From Streptomyces humi (GTDB taxonomy: Bacteria > Actinomycetota > Actinomycetes > Streptomycetales > Streptomycetaceae), in NCBI RefSeq assembly GCF_001005085.2, contig NZ_LBMU02000041.1, forward strand, positions 1-64,000: a stretch of DNA of 64,000 bases, given 5' to 3'. This document shows, piece by piece, positions 26,009-35,700 of this stretch. Below the pieces are notes generated by a model that was given only the letters and a program-made list of their open reading frames with translations, had not been told where the DNA came from and made no database searches. The position numbers were made by a program, and so were the translations under genes. The stretch's first letter is position 1. Each line of letters opens with the position of its first letter.

Positions 26009-26029
26009 CTTGAGCTATGCCGACTCAAT
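26009..26029 (-). promoter_or_regulatory. HspR operator (HAIR-type) upstream of lon
   Basis: Reading toward lon: ATTGAGT, a 7-bp gap, then GCTCAAG. The HAIR consensus is CTTGAGT-N7-ACTCAAG, so 12 of 14 arm positions match with correct spacing. Its edge lies 21 bp upstream of the lon start. Confidence 0.85.
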
Positions 26030-26170
26030 GCTTGGCCGCCCAGAAATGTTCCCATGCATATGTTCGCTCTGAGCGATCGAGCGGTGACCTGGCCGGAGCT
26101 GGTCCCAGCAGGGAGAACACACGGGAAAAACAGTTGATCGGCGGGGGCGCATTCCCCGTACGGTCTGCCG

Positions 26171-26977
26171 GTGACAGACACCGACACCACGGCGGCCCTG
26201 CTCGCCGCCTACGACGCCCAGATGCGCTCGCTGGAGCCCCCGAACCCGGCCCCGGGGGTCACGTACGAACACGACGGCCCCCTGCTGCGGGTGGTGGGCG
26301 AGCACCGCGGCTTCGTGGGCGGCCGGCACGACTGGGGCGGCCTGCGCGGCCGCGAACTGGACGCGCAGATCGCCCGGCAACGGGACTTCTTCGCGGCGCG
26401 CGGCGAGGCCGTGGAGTGGAAGGTGTGCGGGCACGACACCCCGGCCGACCTCACCGACCGGCTCCGCGCGGCGGGCTTCGAGCCCGAGCCCGAGGAGACG
26501 GTCCTGATCGCGCCGGCCGGCGACCTGGCCACGGCGTCCCCCGTACCGCCCGCCGGGGTGACGCTCCGCCGGGTCACCGGCGACGCGGACCTGGACCGCG
26601 TCGCCGGGATGCAGACGGCGGTGTGGGGCGAGGACATGACGTGGCTCGCGGAACATCTGCGGGGCCTGCTGACGGCGGAACCTGACGTCCTGGAGATCTA
26701 CGTCGCCGAGGCGGCCGGCGAGGTCGTCTCGGCGGCCTGGGTGGAGATCCGGCCGGGCACCGACTTCGCCATGCTGCTGGGCGGCTCCACGCTGGCCGAG
26801 TGGCGCGGCAAGGGCGTCTACCGCGCGCTGGTGGCCCTGCGCGCGGCCCGCGCGACGGCCAGAAACGTGCCCCACCTCCTGGTGGAGGCCTCCCCCGACA
26901 GCACCCCGATCCTCCGACGACTCGGCTTCACAGCGGTGACGACAACGACCCCGTACGTCTGGACCCCGGCCGACTGA
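26171..26977 (+). CDS. GNAT-family N-acetyltransferase
   Basis: 268 aa from a GTG at 26171. The N-terminal half is poorly conserved; the C-terminal GNAT domain (about residues 125-265) shows 'VTLRRVTGDADLDRVAGMQTAVWG', 'IYVAEAAGEVVSAAWVEI', acetyl-CoA loop 'TLAEWRGKGVYRALV' and 'VEASPDSTPILRRLGF'. Substrate unknown. No Shine-Dalgarno sequence; TACGGT lies six bases before the GTG with TTGATC further upstream, consistent with a leaderless mRNA. A dispersed repeat abuts the stop codon. Confidence 0.85.
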   Translation: MTDTDTTAALLAAYDAQMRSLEPPNPAPGVTYEHDGPLLRVVGEHRGFVGGRHDWGGLRGRELDAQIARQRDFFAARGEAVEWKVCGHDTPADLTDRLRAAGFEPEPEETVLIAPAGDLATASPVPPAGVTLRRVTGDADLDRVAGMQTAVWGEDMTWLAEHLRGLLTAEPDVLEIYVAEAAGEVVSAAWVEIRPGTDFAMLLGGSTLAEWRGKGVYRALVALRAARATARNVPHLLVEASPDSTPILRRLGFTAVTTTTPYVWTPAD

Positions 26978-26980
26978 TAC

Positions 26981-27040
26981 GCGCCCCTTCGGGGCGCCGG
27001 GGGTACCCCCGGCCGAAGGCCGGGGGAGGAACTGCGCGAC
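26981..27040. repeat. Dispersed repeat, copy 4, with the same 30-nt insert
   Basis: On the minus strand this reads GCGCAGTTCC, a 30-nt insert (26998-27027), then GCGCCCC, followed by a GAAGGGGCGC arm. The insert matches that of the copy at 12211-12240 at 28 of 30 positions and sits at the identical point of the element. The element begins three bases after the GNAT stop codon. Confidence 0.85.
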
Positions 27041-27189
27041 CAGCCACGACGGCGCAGCACCCGACAACCGACCGCCACGACCCCGCAACGGGACCGCCGC
27101 ACGACCGCAACGCGACTCACAGGAAAACCCCGGAAACTGCCGAAGAGGCAGAGCGAACGGCCTCACGGCAACGAGGACCGGGGGGGCAC

Positions 27190-28680
27190 ATGCCGGAGCA
27201 GCCGACGTCCGCGCGGCCCGGCCGGCCAGGCCGTCGCGCCGTGCTCACCGGCGCCGCCGTCGTCGCGGCCGGCGCCGCCGTCCCGTTGGCCCTGCGCGCC
27301 GTCGGCGAGGACGGCGCCGGCACCCCCACCCGCACCGCCTCCGCGGCCCCCGTCGCGAGCCGTCCCGCGGTCTCGCCCCTCCCCCGCACCGACCCGCGCC
27401 CGAACATCCTCCTCGTCCTCACCGACGACCAGCCGAAGGAGACGGACTGGGCGGTCCGCCGTACCGCCGACTGGCTGGGCGGGCAGGGCGTGACCTTCGC
27501 GCGGGCGCACGCCAACACCCCGCTCTGCGCGCCCTCCCGGGCCTCGATCATGTCCGGGCGGTACGCCCACAACCACGGCGTCCTGGACACCCGGCACCCG
27601 TACCACCTCGACCAGCGCACCACCGTCCAGCGCCGGCTGCACGACGCGGGCTACCGCACCGGTCTGTTCGGCAAGTACCTCAACTACTGGCACACCGGCG
27701 ACAACCCGCCGCACTTCGACGAGTGGCTCCTCCAGGAACCCGTGGCGTACTACGACGGCCACTACAACGACGGCGGCACGGTCCGGAACATCCCCGGCTA
27801 CGACACCACCGTCATCAGGGACCGCGCCCTCGCGTTCATCGAGAGGTCCCGCACCGACACCCGGCCCTGGTTCGCCTACGTCGCCACGCGCAGCGCGCAC
27901 GAACGCAACATCCCGGAGCGCGCGTACCGGCACGCGCGCGTGCCCGAGTGGCCGGGCCGGCCCTCCGTGTACGAGGGCGACAAGAGCGACAAGCCGCCCT
28001 TCCTCCGGGGTGCGAAGCACACCTACGAGCAGGGCAGGGCGCTGCGCACCCGGCAGTTGCGCACCCTGTTGTCGGTGGACGACGCGATGCGCGACTTCCG
28101 CGACAGGCTGCGCGCGCTCGGCCAGCTGGAGAACACGCTCGTGGTCTTCACCAGCGACCACGGGCTGTGCTGGGCGGACCACGGCTGGCTGCGCAAGTCG
28201 GTGCCGTACCGGCCGAGCCTGGAGGTGCCGTTCTGGCTGTCCTGGCCCGCGCGCGGGCTCGGCGGGGGCACGGTGGACGACCGGCTCACCGGTCACGTGG
28301 ATCTGGCCCCGACGTTCCTGGACGCGGCCGGCCTCACCCCGGACACCCCGCACGACGGCCACTCGCTGCTCGACACCCGCAACGACCGCGACCGGCTGCT
28401 CGCCGAGTGGTGGTGGAACCGGCAGGACCAGGAGCCGATCCACACCTGGGCCACCCACATCGGGAAATCGACCCAGTACACGGAGTACTACCGGACCCTC
28501 CTCGACGGGCGGGGCCGCCCCACGCAGGGCGACGGCGAGGTCCTCTTCCGCGAGTTCTACGACCTGGCGGCCGATCCGTACCAGCTCACCAACCGCCTGC
28601 ACGGCGCGACGGCGGAGCAGGAGCAGGCCCTGGGAACACCGGAGCGGGCCAGGAGCCTGGCGGCGGCCCGCCGCGCCTGA
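27190..28680 (+). CDS. Tat-exported sulfatase
   Basis: 496 aa. Twin-arginine signal (GRRAVLTGAAVVAAGAAVPLA) predicts folded export. Sulfatase fold: 'RPNILLVLTDDQP' (metal-binding DD), the formylglycine site LCAPSRAS with Cys113, 'FGKYLNYW', 'VFTSDHGLCWADHGW' and 'TFLDAAGL'. The CxPSR motif requires a formylglycine-generating enzyme, not encoded here. Likely releases sulfate from an extracellular sulfate ester. The ORF is open further upstream, but the repeat and a poor context argue for the ATG at 27190. The stop is 3 bp from the convergent rhomboid-like gene. Confidence 0.9.
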   Translation: MPEQPTSARPGRPGRRAVLTGAAVVAAGAAVPLALRAVGEDGAGTPTRTASAAPVASRPAVSPLPRTDPRPNILLVLTDDQPKETDWAVRRTADWLGGQGVTFARAHANTPLCAPSRASIMSGRYAHNHGVLDTRHPYHLDQRTTVQRRLHDAGYRTGLFGKYLNYWHTGDNPPHFDEWLLQEPVAYYDGHYNDGGTVRNIPGYDTTVIRDRALAFIERSRTDTRPWFAYVATRSAHERNIPERAYRHARVPEWPGRPSVYEGDKSDKPPFLRGAKHTYEQGRALRTRQLRTLLSVDDAMRDFRDRLRALGQLENTLVVFTSDHGLCWADHGWLRKSVPYRPSLEVPFWLSWPARGLGGGTVDDRLTGHVDLAPTFLDAAGLTPDTPHDGHSLLDTRNDRDRLLAEWWWNRQDQEPIHTWATHIGKSTQYTEYYRTLLDGRGRPTQGDGEVLFREFYDLAADPYQLTNRLHGATAEQEQALGTPERARSLAAARRA

Positions 28681-28683
28681 GCC

Positions 28684-29493
28684 TCAGGCGGGGACGGCAC
28701 CGGCGCCCGCGCCGGCGGCGCCGTGCTCCCGGTGCCAGCGCCGTACCACCGGCCACAGTGCCGTCCCTATGCCGAGCGCGATCAGATGGCCCCAGTTGGT
28801 CATCGGGTCCTGGAAGGCGACGAGGTCGGCGAGCAGGGTGTAGCCGACCAGGGCGAGCAGCGGCCAGCGCAGCCAGGGGGTGAGCAGTCCGCAGAGCGCG
28901 CCGGTGCTGGCGGCGACGCCGAAGCTGATGCCGTAGTCGAGGCGGTGCAGGGAGGTGTCGGGGAGGTGGCCGACCAGTACCGCGAGGCCCACCGGGACCT
29001 CGGTCGCGAGGGTGGCGAGCACATGGCCGGCCAGGAAGACGAGGATCGCGCGGGCGCCCCCTGTCCGCCGTTCCAGCGCGGTCAGCACGAGCACGAAGGC
29101 GAGGGCGTACGGCGACAGCAGGCCGCCCGCGATCCACAGCGCGCTGGCCAGCAGGACGAAGACCGGGGTGCGCACCAGATGTGCCACGTCGGTGCTGGAG
29201 TCCTGGTAGACGGTGTGCAGCAGACCGGGACCGGCATGGCTCGCGAAGAGCGAGGTGAGCGCCAGTACGGCGGTGTAGGCGAAGGTGACGGGGGTGCCGG
29301 TGGGGGTGGGCAGCAGCCGCCAGGGGCGCGGCAGTGGGGCGGCTCGGGGAACCGGCGGCAGCGACACCGCGACCGGCACGCGCTGCCGCGGCACACCGTC
29401 CAGCAGCAGAGCGACCTCGGCGGCCGGCAGCGGCCCGGCGGAAGCAGCGGGCTCGGGCGGGGCCGTCGTCGCGGCCCTCGCGGTCCGTTCCAC
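28684..29493 (-). CDS. Rhomboid-like intramembrane protein
   Basis: 269 aa from the GTG at 29493, which has AAGGAG nine bases upstream; a GTG at 29517 is in frame but its GGAG is only one base away. A cytoplasmic Pro/Ala-rich N terminus of about 60 residues is followed by five to six membrane segments. 'GHVLATLATE', 'LDYGISFGVAAS' (GxS-like) and 'NWGHLIALGIG' (conserved His) match the actinobacterial rhomboid-like family. If the Ser and His are catalytic it is an intramembrane protease; activity in this subfamily is not established. Confidence 0.75.
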   Translation of the reverse strand: MERTARAATTAPPEPAASAGPLPAAEVALLLDGVPRQRVPVAVSLPPVPRAAPLPRPWRLLPTPTGTPVTFAYTAVLALTSLFASHAGPGLLHTVYQDSSTDVAHLVRTPVFVLLASALWIAGGLLSPYALAFVLVLTALERRTGGARAILVFLAGHVLATLATEVPVGLAVLVGHLPDTSLHRLDYGISFGVAASTGALCGLLTPWLRWPLLALVGYTLLADLVAFQDPMTNWGHLIALGIGTALWPVVRRWHREHGAAGAGAGAVPA

Positions 29494-29746
29494 GGTGAGG
29501 CGCTCCTTCCGTTTCACTCCAGCCTTCGCCGTCCCACGAGCCGCTGTCTATGACCGAGGCCACGCGCCGAGCGATTCTCAGGATTTTCTGAAGAACCATG
29601 GGATGCCCGGAGGAACCATACGAGTCACCGCCCGCCGCCCGCGGACGCGAAGCGCCGTGCGACCCCTCGAACGAGTGACCCGAGTGCGACTGTCCGCCAC
29701 CCGTAATTCGCGTGGCCGCAAAGCCCCGTTGGGGCAGGATGGCGGC

Positions 29747-30436
29747 ATGACTACCGCTGCCTCCGCGTACGACGGCCGCCCCGTGGTCCTGGACCGGCGC
29801 GACGGTCCGTACGGGGAGGTGGTGCTGCGCAGGCACGGCGAGTTGTTGCAGATCATCGCCAACGGCTGCTTCCTGATGGACACCTCCGACGGCCGCTCGG
29901 AACGGCTGCTGGTGGACGCCGCGCGGGCGGCCCTGGACGGGCGGCCGGCGCCGGATGTGCTGATCGACGGGCTCGGCGTCGGCTTCTCGCTCGCGCACGC
30001 CGCACGGGACGCCCGCTGGGGGCGGATCACGGTGGTGGAGCGGGAGGCGGCGGTCGTCGGCTGGCACCGCGACGGCCCGTTGTCCGCGTTCTCCGCACGC
30101 GCGTTCGCCGATCCGCGCACGGTGATCGTGGAGGACGATCTCGTGGCGTTCGTCAATGAGACTTGCGACACGTTCGACGCGCTGTGCCTGGACATCGACA
30201 ACGGGCCCGGCTGGACCGTCGACACGGCCAACGAGGGCCTTTACTCGCCGGCCGGACTCACAAGCTGCGCAAGGGTGTTGAGACCGGGCGGGGTACTGGC
30301 CGTATGGTCGGCGCAGCCGTCGGCGGAATTCGAAGAAACCTTGCGGAATGCCGGGTTCACGCAGGTGCGTACCGAAGAGATGCCGGTTGCCCGGGGCGTT
30401 CCGGACGTCGTTCACCTTGCCGTCCGCCCTGGATAG
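29747..30436 (+). CDS. Spermidine synthase-like methyltransferase-fold protein
   Basis: 229 aa; ATG with CAGGA upstream. The N-terminal beta strands 'YGEVVLRRHGELLQIIANGCFLMDTSDGRSE' and the Rossmann segment 'PDVLIDGLGVGFSLAHAARD...ITVVEREAAVV' resemble spermidine/spermine synthases, with 'DALCLDIDNGPGW' at the catalytic Asp position. Many Streptomyces homologues lack confirmed polyamine activity. Between this gene and the rhomboid-like one (29494-29746) there is a near-palindrome TTCTCAG-GATTTT-CTGAAGAA at about 29575-29595, a possible operator. Confidence 0.75.
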   Translation: MTTAASAYDGRPVVLDRRDGPYGEVVLRRHGELLQIIANGCFLMDTSDGRSERLLVDAARAALDGRPAPDVLIDGLGVGFSLAHAARDARWGRITVVEREAAVVGWHRDGPLSAFSARAFADPRTVIVEDDLVAFVNETCDTFDALCLDIDNGPGWTVDTANEGLYSPAGLTSCARVLRPGGVLAVWSAQPSAEFEETLRNAGFTQVRTEEMPVARGVPDVVHLAVRPG

Positions 30437-30546
30437 CGAGTGCGCCGTCTGTCCCCGTAATGTGCATCCCTGACGCGGATCATTCAAGCGTCAATCGCAG
30501 TCATGGGATCACCCCACTGGTTCCGGAAAGCACACAGGGGCGGGCG

Positions 30547-31287
30547 ATGGAGCAGACACACACCTCCCAGAACGGCACGGCGACGGCGACTGCGGGCGCC
30601 CAGCGCCGTGTTCTGGTCGTCGAGGACGACCCCACGATCGTCGACGCCATCGCGGCCCGCCTGCGCGCCGAGGGATTCCTCGTGCAAACCGCGGGTGACG
30701 GCCCGGCCGCCGTCGACACGGCCGAGGCCTGGCAGCCCGATCTGCTGATCCTCGACATCATGCTGCCCGGCTTCGACGGTCTGGAGGTCTGCCGTCGCGT
30801 GCAGGCCGCCCGGCCGGTGCCGGTGCTGATGCTCACCGCGCGCGACGACGAGACCGACATGCTGGTCGGCCTCGGGGTCGGCGCCGACGACTACATGACC
30901 AAGCCGTTCTCCATGCGGGAGCTGGCGGCGCGCGTGCACGTACTGCTGCGCCGGGTGGAGCGGGCGGCCATCGCGGCCTCCACGCCCCGCTCCGGCATCC
31001 TGCGCCTCGGCGAGCTGGAGATCGACCACGCCCAGCGCCGGGTGCGGGTGCGCAGCGAGGACGTGCACCTCACGCCGACCGAGTTCGACCTGCTGGTGTG
31101 CCTGGCCAACACCCCGCGCGCGGTGCTCTCCCGTGAGCAGCTGCTGGCCGAGGTGTGGGACTGGGCGGACGCCTCCGGCACCCGCACGGTCGACAGCCAC
31201 ATCAAGGCGCTGCGCCGGAAGATCGGCGCCGAGCGGATCCGCACCGTGCACGGTGTGGGCTACGCGCTGGAGACCCCGTCGCCATGA
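30547..31287 (+). CDS. OmpR-family response regulator
   Basis: 246 aa; start ATG at 30547 with AGGGG upstream. Receiver domain: VLVVEDDPTIVDAI, phospho-acceptor Asp70 in LLILDIMLPGFDG, 'LMLTARDDE', 'KPF'. The C-terminal winged helix has 'LTPTEFDLLVCLANTPRAVLSREQLL' and 'VDSHIKALRRKIGA'. Its stop overlaps the sensor kinase start (ATGA). The pair lies just upstream of kgd, which may simply be conserved neighbourhood. Confidence 0.96.
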   Translation: MEQTHTSQNGTATATAGAQRRVLVVEDDPTIVDAIAARLRAEGFLVQTAGDGPAAVDTAEAWQPDLLILDIMLPGFDGLEVCRRVQAARPVPVLMLTARDDETDMLVGLGVGADDYMTKPFSMRELAARVHVLLRRVERAAIAASTPRSGILRLGELEIDHAQRRVRVRSEDVHLTPTEFDLLVCLANTPRAVLSREQLLAEVWDWADASGTRTVDSHIKALRRKIGAERIRTVHGVGYALETPSP

Positions 31288-32408
31288 GCGCCGGGCCGAC
31301 CGGACCGAGAGGCCCCGGAGGGCCAGGGGGCCCCGGGGCCGGGCCCTGGGGCGGGGTGCGCCCGTTCTCGATCAAGACCAAGCTGGGCGCGCTGGTCGTC
31401 GTCTCGGTGCTGATCACCACGGGTCTGTCGATGATCGCGGTGCACACCAAGACGGAGCTCCGCTTCATCACGGTCTTCTCGATGATCGCCACACTGCTGA
31501 TAACGCAGTTCGTGGCGCATTCGCTCACCGCGCCGCTGGACGACATGAACACGGTGGCCAAGTCGATCTCGCAGGGCGACTACACGCGCCGGGTGCGCGA
31601 GAACCGCCGGGACGAGCTGGGCGACCTGGCCGAGACGATCAACGTCATGGCCGACGAGCTGGAGGCCCAGGACCGCCAGCGCAAGGAACTGGTCGCGAAC
31701 GTCTCGCACGAGCTGCGGACGCCCATCGCGGGCCTGCGGGCCGTCCTGGAGAACGTCGTGGACGGGATCGCCGAGCCGGACACCGAGACCATGCGCACGG
31801 CCCTCAAGCAGACCGAGCGCCTCGGCCGGCTGGTGGAGACGCTGCTGGACCTCTCCCGCCTCGACAACGGGGTCGTACCGCTGCGGCAGCGCCGTTTCGA
31901 GGTGTGGCCGTACCTCTCGGGGGTGCTCAAGGAGGCCAACATGGTCGCCGGGGCGCGCGGGCTCGCCTCCAACTCCGGCAGCCACACCCGGACGGACGTC
32001 CATCTGCACCTGGACGTGTCCCCGCCGGAGCTCACCGCGCACGCCGACCCGGAGCGCATCCACCAGGTCGTGGCGAACCTCATCGACAACGCGGTCAAGC
32101 ACAGCCCGCCGCACGGCCGGGTGACCGTACGGGCGCGGCGCGGGCCGCTGCCGGAGTCGCTGGAGCTGGAGGTCCTGGACGAGGGCCCCGGCATTCCGCG
32201 CTCGGAGTGGCACCGGGTCTTCGAGCGCTTCAACCGGGGGGCCGTACGGCGGCCGCACGGGCCGGGCAGCGACGGCGGTACGGGGCTGGGGCTGGCGATC
32301 GCCCGCTGGGCGGTGGATCTGCACGGTGGCGGGATCGGCGTGGCCGAATCCGACCGGGGTTGCAGGATTATCGTCACTCTCCCGGGGCTTTCCTCCGTCC
32401 CAAGTTGA
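31284..32408 (+). CDS. Sensor histidine kinase, partner of the OmpR-type regulator
   Basis: 374 aa. Gly/Pro-rich N terminus, then two closely spaced membrane segments (VVSVLITTGLSMIAV and ITVFSMIATLLITQF) with almost no extracellular loop, then HAMP, H-box VANVSHELRTPIAGLRA with His142, N-box 'NLIDNAVKHSPP', 'DEGPGIPRSEW', 'GGTGLGLAIARWAVDLHGG'. The tiny loop suggests it senses a signal within the membrane rather than an external ligand. The 4-bp ATGA overlap links it to its regulator. Confidence 0.95.
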   Translation: MSAGPTGPRGPGGPGGPGAGPWGGVRPFSIKTKLGALVVVSVLITTGLSMIAVHTKTELRFITVFSMIATLLITQFVAHSLTAPLDDMNTVAKSISQGDYTRRVRENRRDELGDLAETINVMADELEAQDRQRKELVANVSHELRTPIAGLRAVLENVVDGIAEPDTETMRTALKQTERLGRLVETLLDLSRLDNGVVPLRQRRFEVWPYLSGVLKEANMVAGARGLASNSGSHTRTDVHLHLDVSPPELTAHADPERIHQVVANLIDNAVKHSPPHGRVTVRARRGPLPESLELEVLDEGPGIPRSEWHRVFERFNRGAVRRPHGPGSDGGTGLGLAIARWAVDLHGGGIGVAESDRGCRIIVTLPGLSSVPS

Positions 32409-32734
32409 CGTAAAGTTCGATCCGGAGCCTCAAGATCCACCTGTGCTCCGGACGGCCGTCGGCGCACCGGGACACGTGTGATCAGGCACGGCCCCCGCGC
32501 AGTTCGCGCCGGGGTCCGGAACGAGGCGATCTCCGGTATGGCGGAGCCATGCCCGGTTAGGTCCGATCACAGGGGAACCACGCTTGTTTCCCGCCATTTC
32601 AAGCCCTGAAACAAGTTTTCCGGTGTGACTTACGCGACGATGACCTTGCTCAGCCTGACCTTCCCGGCCATGGAGGCGTAGCCTTTATTCCCGCTGTCCA
32701 TCACCTTGTGAAGCGGAAGAGGGCGGTTGCCGCC
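32409..32734 (+). promoter_or_regulatory. kgd leader region with AT-rich inverted repeat
   Basis: 326 bp without a gene. It contains the inverted repeat CTTGTTTC (32583-32590) / GAAACAAG (32608-32615) followed by TTTTCC, unusually AT-rich for this chromosome; it could be an operator or a weak terminator for the kinase. Further on, TAGCCTTTATTCC (about 32678-32690) could contain a -10 for kgd. An imperfect GC hairpin lies at about 32492-32514. Confidence 0.45.
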
Positions 32735-35700
32735 GTGTCGCCACAGTCCCCCAGTAACTCGAGCATCTCGACCGACGCAGACCAAGCGGGCAAGAACCCC
32801 GCGGCCGCGTTCGGACCGAACGAGTGGCTCGTCGACGAGATCTATCAGCAGTACCTCCAGGACCCGAATTCGGTAGACCGAGCCTGGTGGGACTTCTTCG
32901 CCGACTACAAGCCGGGAGCGCCCGCCGCCCCGGCTCCGGCGGGTACCGCGGCCGCGGGGGCCGCGGGCACCGGCACCACACCCGCGCCGGCCCAGCCGGC
33001 TCCGGCCGCGCCGGCGCCCGCGCAGCCCGCGCCCGCCGCCCAGGCGCCCGCGGCCCCGGCCGCGCCGGTCGCTCCGGCCGCCCCCGCGGCGCCCAAGGCG
33101 GCAGCGCCCGCCGCGGCCCCCGCTCCGGCGCCCGCGAAGCCCGCCGCCGCCCCGGCCGCCAAGCCGGCCGCCGCCGCCAAGGCCGCGCCCGCCGCCGCGT
33201 CCGAGGGCCCCGAGCTGATCACGCTCCGTGGCCCGGCCGCCGCCGTCGCGAAGAACATGAACGCCTCGCTGGAGCTGCCGACGGCCACCTCGGTCCGCGC
33301 GGTCCCGGTGAAGCTGCTCTTCGACAACCGGATCGTCATCAACAACCACCTGAAGCGCGCCCGGGGCGGGAAGATCTCCTTCACGCACCTGATCGGCTTC
33401 GCGATGGTGCAGGCCCTCAAGGCCATGCCGTCGATGAACTACTCGTTCGCGGAGAAGGACGGCAAGCCGACCCTGGTCAAGCCGCCGCACGTGAACTTCG
33501 GCCTGGCCATCGACCTGGTGAAGCCCAACGGCGACCGCCAGCTCGTCGTGGCCGGCATCAAGAAGGCCGAGACCCTGAACTTCTTCGAGTTCTGGCAGGC
33601 CTACGAGGACATCGTCCGTCGCGCCCGCGACAACAAGCTGACGATGGACGACTTCACCGGGGTCACGGTCTCCCTGACCAACCCCGGCGGCCTCGGCACC
33701 GTCCACTCGGTCCCGCGTCTGATGCCCGGCCAGTCGGTCATCATGGGCGTCGGCTCCATGGACTACCCCGCGGAGTTCCAGGGCACCAGCCAGGACACCC
33801 TGAACAAGCTCGGCATCTCGAAGGTCATGACGCTCACGTCGACCTACGACCACCGGGTCATCCAGGGCGCCGCCTCCGGCGAGTTCCTGCGCCAGGTGGC
33901 GAACCTCCTCCTCGGCGAGAACGGCTTCTACGACGAGATCTTCGAGGCGCTGCGCATCCCCTACGAGCCGGTCCGCTGGCTCCGGGACATCGACGCCTCG
34001 CACGACGACGACGTCACCAAGGCCGCCCGCGTCTTCGAGCTGATCCACTCCTACCGGGTCCGCGGCCACGTCATGGCCGACACCGACCCGCTGGAGTACA
34101 AGCAGCGCAAGCACCCCGACCTCGACATCACCGAGCACGGGCTCACCCTGTGGGACCTGGAGCGCGACTTCGCGGTCGGCGGCTTCGCCGGCAAGTCGAT
34201 GATGAAGCTGCGCGACATCCTCGGCGTGCTGCGCGACTCGTACTGCCGCACCACCGGCATCGAGTTCATGCACATCCAGGACCCGAAGCAGCGCAAGTGG
34301 ATCCAGGACCGCGTGGAGCGCCCGCACTCCAAGATGGAGCGCGAGGAGCAGCTGCGGATCCTGCGCCGCCTGAACGCGGCGGAGGCCTTCGAGACCTTCC
34401 TCCAGACGAAGTACGTCGGCCAGAAGCGGTTCTCCCTGGAGGGCGGCGAGTCCGTCATCCCGCTGCTCGACGCGGTCCTGGACTCGGCCGCCGAGTCCCG
34501 CCTCGACGAGGTCGTCATCGGCATGGCCCACCGCGGCCGCCTGAACGTCCTCGCCAACATCGTCGGCAAGTCGTACGCGCAGATCTTCCGCGAGTTCGAG
34601 GGCAACCTCGACCCGAAGTCGATGCACGGCTCCGGCGACGTGAAGTACCACCTGGGCGCCCAGGGCACCTTCACCGGCCTGGACGGCGAGCAGATCACCG
34701 TCTCGCTGGCCGCGAACCCCTCCCACCTGGAGACGGTCGACCCGGTCATCGAGGGCATCGCCCGCGCCAAGCAGGACATCATCAACAAGGGCGGCACGGA
34801 CTTCACGGTGCTGCCGGTCGCGCTGCACGGTGACGCGGCCTTCGCGGGCCAGGGCGTGGTGGCCGAGACCCTGAACATGTCGCAGCTGCGCGGCTACCGC
34901 ACCGGCGGCACGGTCCACATCGTCATCAACAACCAGGTCGGCTTCACCGCGGCCCCCGAGTCCTCGCGTTCCTCCATGTACGCGACGGACGTGGCCCGCA
35001 TGATCGAGGCCCCGATCTTCCACGTGAACGGCGACGACCCGGAGGCCGTCGTGCGCGTCGCGCGGCTCGCCTTCGAGTTCCGCCAGGCGTTCAACAAGGA
35101 CGTGGTGATCGACCTCATCTGCTACCGCCGCCGCGGTCACAACGAGTCGGACAACCCGGCCTTCACCCAGCCGCTGATGTACGACCTGATCGACAAGAAG
35201 CGCTCGGTGCGCAAGCTCTACACCGAGTCCCTGATCGGTCGCGGCGACATCACCCTGGAAGAGGCCGAGCAGGCCCTCCAGGACTACCAGGGCCAGCTGG
35301 AGAAGGTCTTCACGGAGGTCCGCGAGGCCACCTCGCAGCCGGCCGCCGCGGACGCCCACGAGCCGCAGGACGGCTTCCCGGTCGCCGTGCCGACCGCGAT
35401 CTCCGCGGAGGTCGTGAAGCGCATCGCCGAGTCCCAGGTCAACATCCCGGACCACTTCACCGTCCACCCGCGTCTGCTGCCGCAGCTACAGCGCCGGGCG
35501 GCGATGATCGAGGACGGCACCATCGACTGGGGCATGGGCGAGACCCTGGCCATCGGCTCGCTGCTGATGGAGGGCACCCCGGTGCGCCTGTCCGGCCAGG
35601 ACTCCCAGCGCGGCACCTTCGGCCAGCGCCACGCGGTCCTCATCGACCGCGAGACGGGCGCCGACTACACCCCGCTGCTCTACCTGTCGGAGGAGCAGGC

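Noticed and set aside
32630..35467. 945-aa minus-strand ORF opposite kgd
   Set aside because: Antisense shadow; kgd motifs are in the plus frame.
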